DNA of 31,688 nt, from assembly GCA_013115145.1 (NCBI GenBank), contig JAAPAO010000415.1:1-31688 (forward strand). The letters are read 5' to 3'. Positions within the stretch are counted from its first letter, which is position 1; each line of letters starts with the position of its first letter. The DNA comes from Perkinsus chesapeaki. Taxonomy: Eukaryota; Perkinsozoa; Perkinsida; Perkinsidae. Below, one piece after another: positions 9,653 through 18,755 of the stretch. A program made the position numbers and the translations under genes. Under the pieces are notes generated by a model. It worked only from the letters and a program-made list of their open reading frames with translations, had not been told where the DNA came from and did no database searches.

Positions 9653-11695
9653 ATGGTAGGGCCGATAGAGAACGAAGCGATGGTCCTGCGTAAAGTGGAT
9701 GACATGTCGCTGGAGTCCAAACCGATCACCGGCTCGCTATCCCCTGGTCAATGCCTCATTCGCGTGAAGGCGTGTGGCATCTGTGGGTCGGATGTCCACT
9801 ACTTGAAAAGAGGCCGCATTGGAGATTTCGTAGGGCAGCAGCAGGATGTGTAGGGTGGCCGCAGCAGCATCCTCGTTTAGAGTGTCAGGAATCCTATGGT
9901 GATCGGACATGAGGCAGCTGGGATAGTGGAGGCTGTTGGAGATGGTGTTAATAATGTTAAGGTGGTAGTGCGTGCGTGTATTACTTGCTCCTGCTTTCTG
10001 GTGCATTGTTGGGTACTGGATGATAGCATCTGCTGCTTTGTAGCCGTGGCTGTCGGGTGCCGCGTAGTTCTGGCTCGGAGGCGGACTAAATTATTGCGAA
10101 TGTGCGGTGATGCCAGGGAGTGTGTGGACGAACGAAGATACGAAGATCTGCGCCCAAAAATTAGCTACATCTTGTATTGGACTTACTCTACTAGACTCTC
10201 AATTATAGGACCCTAGGCGTGTTCGGTCAGGTGGGCGATAGGGTGGCAATGGAGCCAGGTGTGCCCTGCGGTCACTGCGATCTCTGTAAGAGTGGCAAAT
10301 ACAATCTTTGTCCTGATGTGAAGTAATGAACTCTGCGGCATTCGATATGTTAAAGAGTCTGATCGCTTTAGGTTCTTTGCGACGCCCCCAATTGATGGCT
10401 GTCTGGCCAACTTTGTTATGCATCCCGCAAGGTTCTGTTTTAAGCTGCCAGAGGACATGACGCTGGAGGAGGTAGATGAGGCCACCTAAAAGAGCTTATA
10501 GTGCAGCTTAGGGTGCAATGTGTGAGCCGCTATCAGTAGCAGTGTACGCATGTGAGACTAAGGCTAAGGTTAAGGCAGGGGATAAAGTGGTGGTATATGG
10601 TGCCGGGCCAGTGGGTGGGTGTAGTCGAGGGAGGACTGGTAGCCTGGCGCATCTGGACCTTTCGTTTGAATGGTCATCATGCTGTTGTGGTTGTTGTTGT
10701 TGATTGAGAGCTGCAAGGGAGTGCAGTTGTTAGAAGGACTGATGTGCTCTTGTGGTTGGTGGGAATCAGTTGATTCACGAATCTCCTGAATTACATTGTG
10801 AGATGTTAGATTTTGGGAGCCTTCCAAAATTAGGATGATTATCATCAAAATTTGGACTTCAAGTGATTATATGTCCTTCTCGGACGCACTGTAGGTTTCT
10901 CGCGTCCGACCATGTATGAGAAATTAACTCCTGAGGAAGGGTGATGGATGCGAGCGAGGGTCTGTTTCTGACTTTCGTCCTTCAAAACGTACATCTGAAT
11001 TGGCTGTCTGTTGCAGGGTATTCCCTCAGGCACCATGACAGCAATGGTGGCCCAAGGGATGGGAGCTTCTCGTGTGATGGTATGTGATATAGACTCATCT
11101 AGATTGGATAAAGTGAGGTCCCTATGCCCACAAGTGGAAGTGCTGAATACTAGGGAATTAGGGGGCTCAGAGCAGACCGCAGAGGCCATCAAGTGGGAGA
11201 GCCATTTAGTAAAGGCTTGTGGTGATCTCTACCGTAGGGGGGAGCTTGCTTCCTTTGCGGACTGCTCCATTGATTGCAGTGGAGCAGAGTCTGCTGTGCA
11301 ATCTGCCATTAAATCGACCAAGTCGGGTGGAGTGGTGTGTCTAGTCGGCATGGGTACTCCCGATATGACTTTGCCGATTCTGAATGCGGCCATCAGAGAG
11401 GTTGATATCAAAGGCGTCTTTAGGTAGTAGGATAAATTATTACTTTTAATCCGATCGTTCTTGGTAGGTATCGTAACACCTATCCGACATGCATTGACCT
11501 CATCAGCAATAAGAAAGTCAATGTGTTGCCGTTGGTCACTCACAGGTATGCCATGAAGTGTGTTTGGTTTATGCTGCGAATTGTGATAGATATTCCTTTA
11601 CGAATGAGGATATTCTGCAAGCATTTGAGGACTGCCGTAGAGGGGAAGGAAGAGACGGGCGCAGCACCATAAAGTGCATGATAAACATTGATTGA
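9653..11695 (+). CDS. SORD: Sorbitol dehydrogenase-like zinc enzyme, copy 1
   Basis: Eight exons, 9653-9829, 9881-9961, 10231-10322, 10372-10471, 10512-10614, 11030-11423, 11468-11545 and 11590-11695, give 376 residues. The reaction is NAD-dependent oxidation of sorbitol or a similar polyol to a ketose. Visible features: GICGSDVHY with catalytic zinc Cys44; GHE with His69-Glu70; structural-zinc lobe PCGHCDLCKSGKYNLC with four Cys (99, 102, 105, 113); and the SORD-type MCEPLSVAVYAC segment whose Glu replaces a zinc Cys. The Rossmann loop is GAGPVG, followed by an acidic VMVCDIDSS end of strand 2, as expected for NAD. No targeting peptide, so cytosolic. Introns are 51, 269, 49, 40, 415, 44 and 44 nt. 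Four exon lengths (81, 92, 100, 103) and the last two (78, 106) equal those of the tandem copy at 12763. Confidence 0.93.
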
Positions 11696-12088
11696 CATGA
11701 TAAGCTGTTGAAGCGATGCAACGGCGGCAGTTGGTGATGATTCATTGTCTGAGTTTCTAATGTTCCTAATGGGGTGATAGAGTTATGACAGGTGAAGTTT
11801 GCGCTTCGGCAAGAGTTTCAGTGGCTTCGTGGTGGCAGCATTCCAATTGACACAGTGAATTTTTGTTAACTTTGTACTCATTTAGACTGTTATCATATAA
11901 GTCATAACAGCGTTATGAACGTAGCGGGAGAATATGAGGGAAGTCGTCCTTGCTTTGTGGTTTTGTTTTACAGTAATGTTTTCATGAGATGTTATCTTGT
12001 CAGAAATCATGGTTTGTTAATCGAGAGATTAGTGAATATGGGGAGTCTGTGGAATTCTACAAAGATCAAGTCCAGGCGAAATATATAT
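11696..12088. other. Intergenic, no gene seen
   Basis: The sequence between dehydrogenase copy 1 and the minus-strand tRNA-Asp shows no coding frame of note and no repeat. It contains the region 3' of both neighbours. No run of four or more T on the minus strand directly follows the tRNA. Confidence 0.45.
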
Positions 12089-12159
12089 TCCACGGCCGGG
12101 AATTGAACCCGGGTCTCCTGCGTGACAGGCAGGAATACTAACCTCTATACTACCGCGGA
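12089..12159 (-). tRNA. tRNA-Asp (GTC)
   Basis: A 71-nt cloverleaf on the minus strand. The acceptor stem TCCGCGG pairs with CCGTGGA (one G-T). The D-arm/A-box region is TAGTATAGAGGTTAGTA. The anticodon arm is CCTGC-CTGTCAC-GCAGG with anticodon GTC. The T arm is CCGGG-TTCAATT-CCCGG. It is intronless and CCA is not encoded. It lies between the two sorbitol dehydrogenase copies on the opposite strand. Only TTT, not four T, follows nearby. Confidence 0.97.
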
Positions 12160-12762
12160 CCTGTTTAGAATACTCTGACATAATACTCATCCTCTCGTGA
12201 CGCCTCTAGTCCCACGTCTCCGCCAATTTGCGTTCATGTCGCAACAGTTCGGTGAAACATGTGCATGCTCGATACGTTGTTACAAAAGTATATGTTATCG
12301 ACTATGGTTTTATACAGCCATCATACACGGTACATCAGCCGATTTATACACCGTTTCATCGACCAGGAATTCAATTGTGAAGAGGTCTCACTTCTTTACC
12401 TTACGCGGAAGTTAGGTGCCGCGACATGTCACTTATAGACTACATCAAACAAGATTGAGTAGTTACCTTCAATCTGGCTTCAACTTTCAACACCGGAAGA
12501 TCACCGTGACAGTGAATGCTTAAATACTATCCACTGATGAATGTGTGACACAAAGCTGCTGTCCCCTTCACCCTGCCATCACAATCGTAAAATCTTACAG
12601 TAACAATCAGAGAACGACCCACTAGCGAGCTTCTGAACACTGTAGCCACGTTCGCTTGGCTCTTGACTTCCGCAGTGTTTACATGTCGAACAGTCAAATC
12701 CCAGTTCATTACTGAATATGCTTTCTACATCACAGAAATTCTTGACCACAGCAGGTCCCGCC
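12160..12762. other. Intergenic, no gene seen
   Basis: About 600 bases between tRNA-Asp and the second dehydrogenase. Short frames exist on both strands, but none resembles a protein family or is extended by plausible splicing. It should hold the promoter of dehydrogenase copy 2. Confidence 0.4.
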
Positions 12763-14628
12763 ATGCAAAGATTCGCAGCCTTAAGCGGGGTACATTACAA
12801 CTCGAGAACTTCCTTCAGTGACTCTTTCTTTATTCAAGGTATCCTGCGCGCGATATTTATCAACCGCTGCTAACAAGCAGCACCCGAAGCTCTTCGTGCC
12901 GAGGCAATTCTCCACAGCAGCCCCAGCTATGATGGCCGACACCAACAAGGGCATGATCGTGCGCGGCAAAGATGACATGTCGATGGAAGACCTCCCGATG
13001 CCCGGGGCGCCACAGGCTGGGGAATGTCTTATTCGAGTCAAGGAGGTCGGCATTTGCGGATCTGATGTCCATTTCTATAAAAATGGCTCTGTTGGAGGAT
13101 ACGTAAGGCTCTTGCTTACCTAGGTGCGTTAAGCTATTTCAGGATGTCAAATCGCCAATGATCATTGGCCATGAGGGAGCTGGAATTGTTGAGCAACTCG
13201 GCGAAGGCGTTACTGGCCTTAAGGTAACAGGCTGTGTATCTTAAGCTGCGCCGAAAGATTCATTCCAGGTCGGCGACAGAGTAGCCTTGGAGCCAGCAGT
13301 CCCTTGCGGCCACTGTGCTCTGTGCAAATCGGGCAGATACAATCTTTGTCCCGAAATAAAGTACACTTTATGCCAACCTCGACGTCACTATTCTCTCACC
13401 TTAGGTGCTTTGGCACCCCGCCAAACAATGGTTGCATGACACGATACGTTCGCCACCCAGCTTCTATGTGCTTCAAGCTGCCCGATAACGTCTCCCTTGA
13501 AGAGGTGGATTCTTAGGCATCTTAACCACTTCATAGTTTCTTCTTCAGGGTGTTATGATCGAGCCATTGGCAGTCGCCGCTTACGCGTGTATCAACCGAG
13601 CCGAGGTTAAGGAAGGAGACAACGTCCTTGTGTTCGGTGACGGTCCCATTGGTGGGTCAATAACCTTTTCCAGCGTCACGTGACGATATGCTTTCAGGAA
13701 CGATGTCGGCCATGGTAGCATCTGCGTTGGGTGCCAACAGGATCCTCGTGTGCGGTCACCATACTGACAAGCTTGAGGGTATCGTAGAGGACTGCCCAAA
13801 GGCTGAGATACTCAACGTTAAGGGCGCCGGAGACTTCAACAGCGTCGCCGACAGGATCAAGTAGCGGCATTAGCCAAGCCGAGCTTTACCGTATATCTTT
13901 CATGCAGGAGCGTGTTTCAAGGCCCTGCTGACTGCGCAGTTGATACTACTGGTGCTCAGGACGCTGTTTCAGCGTGCATTAGGGCGACTCAATCAGGTAG
14001 CCTTGTCTTCTATTTAGTAGTAGAGTTGTTGATGTTCTGCGGTAGGTGGCAAAGTTGCCATGGTTGGTATCGGAAAGGTTCAGATGGAGTTACCTGTTAT
14101 CGATTCTATTGTTCGTGAAGTTGACGTCAGAGGCAGTTTTAGGTGGGTAGCAGCGTACAGTAGTTTCGCCCAAAGAGTCTTTCTCGATTGGCCGTGCTAA
14201 GGGTGGGTTGAGCCACCCGTCATTGTCTTAAGCTAAGTCTATTTGAAATTTGCTACGACTTGAAGTTAAATTAAATACATATGCTCTGATGCCAATTGAC
14301 GGCACACATTCTTCAAGTGGCGGATACTGTAGAAATCTCTCTATTTGGCTTGTTAATGGCGTTGGCTGGTTAAAGATGCAACTTGGTATGTACCTGCACA
14401 GATTCTGTCACACCTACCCTACATGCATTGACATGATCAGCAGTGGTAAGGTTAATGTGAAGCAGCTTATCACTCATAGGTATCATACCGCTCTCTCCTC
14501 GAACTTGTCAAGATTCAATCAGGTATCACTTCAATAACGATGATGTGTTACAAGCCTTTGAAGACTGCAGCAAGGGTGTTGGCAAGGACGGTCGTTTCAC
14601 TAACAAGTGCATGATTGATATCGATTAA
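12763..14628 (+). CDS. SORD: Sorbitol dehydrogenase-like enzyme, copy 2, mitochondrial presequence, altered cofactor loop
   Basis: Eleven exons, 12763-12789, 12839-13102, 13143-13223, 13269-13360, 13405-13504, 13549-13651, 13698-13860, 13908-13996, 14046-14142, 14402-14479 and 14523-14628, give 399 residues. The first about 45 residues (MQRFAALSG, then VSCARYLSTAANKQ and RQFSTAAPA) are Arg/Ser/Ala-rich without acids, as in mitochondrial presequences. Zinc motifs GICGSDVHF, GHEGAG, four-Cys PCGHCALCKSGRYNLC and MIEPLAVAAYAC are intact. The Rossmann loop is GDGPIG. The end of strand 2 reads ILVCGHTDKL, so the Asp that selects NAD in copy 1 is missing and NADP use is possible. Introns are 38-50 nt except one of 259 nt. 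Two introns (13861-13907 and 13997-14045) are absent from copy 1, where the same region is one exon. Confidence 0.93.
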
Positions 14629-15650
14629 CTTACTTCGTTCTTCTAGTTGTTCCTTCAATAGTAGCTATCTTCCCTTCAGAACCAGAATCATAAACAATCA
14701 ATTGTCATTATAGACTTTCACCACCAACCCAGAGCTTCTAGTTGGCAGTTCGTCAGGGGTAGACGATGGCTTCCTATCAACCTTCAGTTTGCTCGTACTT
14801 GGGCGTATCAAAATTGTTAGGAGGCTGCTCTTGGGGAGCCCAGCCAAGGCGTCTTTATGGTATTCTCAATCGTTAGTAGTGAGCCATGTGGATCGATGGG
14901 TTCCCGTCTTCACCGAGTGCTTGGGTAGCCTTGTTGTTGCCGGAGTCCACTCGTAGCGGTGAATCTGTTGGTATTGGTAGTGTACTCCTGTTCCTACGTC
15001 CGCGGTTACCGTCATTATTCGATGTAAAGTGTGGGACATTGTCCTCTACCCTTCTTTGTGCTAATATGGTCTAGGCATTGTGACACCACCCTCAGCTAGC
15101 GCTCCAAGCTAGTGGCCTCCTCCTGTTAGACTGCTCACTGTTAGACTGCTCACTGTTAGACTGCTCACTGTTAGACTGCATGCTGCATGCCTATGCTTGG
15201 TTCTAGTTTCCCTTCTTTCCCTCCCTCAAATGCTTACAATGTCCTCATCTCGTTGTATGGTGTGTATGGCAGCACCAGTAGTGACGAAATGCTCTGCAAT
15301 TAGAGGGGTAAGATGCAGTTTAAATTAGTGTTAGTCTATGAACATAATGCTACTGAGTGAAGTTACTGTACGGTGGATTGAATGGGCTCCTCATTTACCT
15401 CTTTTGTCGGGTAGTCCAGAACTTGGCAGTGTCGCCGCGGTGTGGGTAGGAATTGTACACTTTACAAATTAAGTAATGTTATTAATGATTAAACAATGTA
15501 TTAAATGTTTAGTAATTTAATTGTACATTTCAGTGCCAGTGATAATTAAACGAGTGTGTCTTAGAATGGACGGCGCAGAAGCACTATAACTTTTCGCTTT
15601 GTTATTTGACCAGGAACTGTACGTCTGTATAGGCTCGTAGTGAAATATAG
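14629..15650. other. Long intergenic region with a short tandem repeat
   Basis: No RNA gene was recognised, and the frames present do not look coding or connect to neighbours by splicing. It contains the 15-base tandem repeat at 15123-15179 and an AT-rich patch around 15465-15550. It should hold the 3' UTR of dehydrogenase copy 2 and the promoter of the transaminase gene. Confidence 0.4.
15123..15179. repeat. 15-base tandem repeat, 3.8 copies
   Basis: The unit CTGTTAGACTGCTCA occurs three times exactly from 15123 to 15167, and 12 bases of a fourth copy follow. After that the sequence changes to ATGCTGCATGC. Identical copies suggest a young minisatellite. Confidence 0.9.
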
Positions 15651-18250
15651 ATGACCAACTTTGCGGTGTTCATCATCCAAAGCTCAGTTAGCTATACAAT
15701 AGCGCTCACACTTACAGTTGGGTTCTTGATGGGGTCGTCGTCCTCGTTCAGGTGACCGCCAGGAGCCGAAGGCTGTTCTCTTCTACGACTACATCGCGTG
15801 CCAGGCAAGTACCTTTGCTCTTCACACCAGGACCACTAACAACGACCTCGAAGGTGAAGGAGGCCATGCTAATCGACTTGGGTAGTCGAGACACTCGGTA
15901 AAACGGTGATGTTATTGGCCATGGAAAACTCGCGCAGATTCACTGACGTCGTGGTGGACATCCGCAACCAGCTCCTTGCCATTGGCGGCGTCTCCAAAGA
16001 GGACGGTTACGAGGTGAAGCGATTCGTGGAAGGGTTGTTGTTTGACGTTGTACATTGTTTCTCTGTAGTGCGTCATTGTCCAAGGAGCGGGCACCCACGG
16101 CATCGAGGCAGTCCTTGGTAGCGCCATACCACGTGGAGGCAAACTACTTATATTGGCCAATGGAGCGTAGGGCTTCGATATGCTTATGAACTGCCTATTG
16201 CCACATTTCAGGTACGGTGTGAGGCAATCTCAGATTTGCGAGTACCTAGGCATCGACTACAAGCTGATTGATGTACTCACCTTCTCGCTGCTACATTATC
16301 GTTGACCTTTCCTTTCAGTTCACCGACAGGAAGCCTGTGGAGGTATCGGCTTTGGAGAAAGCATTGGCTGAGGACTCTGCTATCACCCATGTCGGCATGA
16401 TACAGCACGAGACCACCGCTGGTAAGCGACCATGGCTTCATTTGCCGGGGCGCGGCGAGTCCAGAGTTGACTTGGAGTAGTATTCGTTACTGGGACAACT
16501 AACGAAGAAGTCTATAAACTTCTTAGTTTGATAAATTCGTTGAATATATAATAGAAGACCACTCACCGTCGCTCAGGTATCTTGAATGACGTCGAAAGTA
16601 TCGGTAAATTTTTGGAGAAGTATCCGAAGGTCGAGCTGATCGTTGATGCTATGTCAAGCATGGGTGCCTATGATATGAGGATGAAGGAGTGGAATGTCAG
16701 GTAGGCAATATCTTGTCAGTGTATCATATGTATGTGTATGAGGAGCAGCTGCAGTTCATATGTGCGTGTATGAGCAGCAGCAGCAGCAGTTCATATGTAT
16801 GTGTATGAGCAGCAGCTGCAGTTCATATGTATGTGTATGAGTAGCTGCAGTTCATATGTATGTGTATGAGTAGCTGCAGTTTATATGTATGTGAATTTCA
16901 AACAATAAAGTAGATGTCTATCGGTAGCTATACTACTGGCACTCCCGTATGGCCTTATTCGCAATATGAAATATCCATAGACGGGTCTTAGCGGTATGAC
17001 GAGGAAAAGTCGGACTACTCCTGGTGCCTACGTTACTGTCCACAAGCCACAGTGGCATGTCCTCTGCGCTGTTCTCTTAAACTCTCCCGTAGCCCATATA
17101 GCGTTGCTTCAGTTACGCCATCTCGAGTGCTAACAAATGCATCGAAGGCGTCCCTGGTTTTTGCTTTGCTCTGTGCAAGCGATCGAGTCTCCTGGCCTCC
17201 GAGGGGAATGCCAGGAGCTTCTGTCTCGACCTCTACGCCCAATGGAAGGGACTAGAGACCACCGGTACGCCTTGATCAGCCCTCGCCGCTGCGACAGTTA
17301 GTTTGGACAGGTCAATTCCGGTTCACACCACCAACGCACGTTATTCTAGCTTTCAACGAGGCACTAAAGGAGTGGACAGCCGAGGGCGGCTTGCAGGGGC
17401 GTTATAACAGATATAAGGAGAACTACGATGTAGGTGCAAGACATAGGTGACGGCCTTTGAATGATGAGCTGTTGTTTCATGTCAGATAATAAGTACTGGT
17501 ATGGAGGAGATGGGCTTCGAGTATTACATAGATGCCGAGCATAGAGGAGTTATTATTACCACTTTTATGCAGCCGGCTCATATGCCTGGCTGGGACTTCA
17601 ACAAATTTTACAAGTTCCTTGGTAAGACTGATGTCGCTGATGGAGTTCAAGTCTTTCATAAAATGAGAAGTGAAATCCTTTTTGATTAATAGTGCTCGAG
17701 ATATTGCAAAGTCCGATCAGTTTTCCTTAGGGAGTCGCAGAGGAAGATCGAATGTTCCCAGAATAAATGCATTTGCCCGTCAAATTTTGACGTTTTCGTT
17801 CGGTCTAGGAATATTTTTTCGATCCAAATTTCCGCTGTATCTCCTCTGCACTAGAAACACTTCTGGCTTCCCGAGGAGCTCTTGTATGTGAGGCTAGACA
17901 AGTCCTTGCTTGCACCGCCTCTCATCGAACGATAACGTGCTTTCGACGTTGGTGGGAAGACTCCAGTGTAGTTTTCGAGGATATCTGGCATCCCAATGTT
18001 GCTTGATTGTTACGTTTGAGTTGTCTCCTTGTAGGTGACAGAGGCCTCGTCATCTACCCTGGCAAGCTGTCGAGCGGCCTATCCTTCAGACTTGGAACCA
18101 TCGGTAGAATAGCGCCCGAGGACTGCCGTGAGCTGCTCGGTAAGAAAGAGTGCAGGCGACCGGATTCGAGTGTTGGTCTTTTTAGGTGCAATTAAAGATG
18201 CCCTCGAGGCAATGGAGATACCGACCCCGATACCCCCTCCAGCGAACTAG
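15651..18250 (+). CDS. phnW: 2-aminoethylphosphonate--pyruvate transaminase
   Basis: PLP enzyme (class V aminotransferase) that converts 2-aminoethylphosphonate plus pyruvate to phosphonoacetaldehyde plus alanine. Exons 15752-15897, 15938-16013, 16069-16166, 16212-16272, 16319-16421, 16577-16700, 17113-17264, 17311-17429, 17486-17621, 18035-18139 and 18186-18250 join in frame to 394 codons before the start is counted. Family motifs in order: [86 protein letters not shown] (PLP lysine), [21 protein letters not shown] and VIYPGK. An Arg/Ser/Thr-rich N-terminus ([17 protein letters not shown]) suggests mitochondrial targeting. The start is unresolved: a five-codon first exon from the ATG at 15651, spliced 15665 to 15752, is my tentative model. 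The acid phosphatase gene follows on the same strand. Confidence 0.93.
16725..16893 (+). repeat. Imperfect minisatellite inside a transaminase intron
   Basis: Within the 412-nt intron 16701-17112, a unit of about 26-35 bases built from GCAGTTCATATGTATGTG and TATGAGCAGCAGCTGCA repeats at least five times. Unit length varies through gain or loss of AGC triplets. Confidence 0.85.
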
Positions 18251-18755
18251 ATCTTTCATTATCTTAAACGGTGTGCTCCTCTCCTTCTTTTAAGTTTTAT
18301 TAAGTATCATACAACAGTGTTTGTTAGTAGTAATAAGTCAATCACGGAGTGTGTCATTTGCCCATCTTGGTGAACAACAGGGAATCATCTAGCCTCGTTG
18401 AAATGCGCTCCTCATGCAGAAACGGTTTCCGAGAATATCTTCCTACGGTAAAGAGGAAAATCAAACGCATTTTTCCGTACGTAGTGCCATGTTCCTCGGT
18501 AGCTCCCAGAGCCTGTTCTGGAATACTAGTCTCAACAGCATACATGCCCAACGCTTTGCCGCGGTTGTGCTCTCTTAGAGAGCCTCTAAAGCATTCTCTT
18601 GATGCCCCCAAACTGTATGTTGCCCTATTGTTAATGTTCCTCTACGATACCCTTGTCTGGCATATCCCTCCAGAAGTGTCTCTCCTCGCGGTTACTAGTA
18701 GGAGTAGCACCATCACATGTTGCCTAGGGGGAAAGTATGGTTGTTAGTTTTTACA
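18251..18755. other. Interval before the acid phosphatase; coding status unclear
   Basis: About 500 bases with overlapping open frames on both strands (18349-18747 plus, 18354-18611 minus). Neither resembles a known family. The plus frame runs past the phosphatase start in another frame. Most likely promoter, 5' UTR and transaminase 3' UTR. Confidence 0.35.

Noticed and set aside
15123-15179. CRISPR-like array.
   Set aside because: Units are directly adjacent with no spacers, and the genome is eukaryotic.
10615-18034. Three introns of almost equal size (415, 412 and 413 nt) as copies of one intron-resident element.
   Set aside because: Reading them side by side I saw no shared sequence beyond splice sites, so the similar length is probably chance.
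18349-18747. 132-codon protein before the acid phosphatase.
   Set aside because: No recognisable motif, an overlapping frame on the other strand and no splice partner; not supported as a gene.
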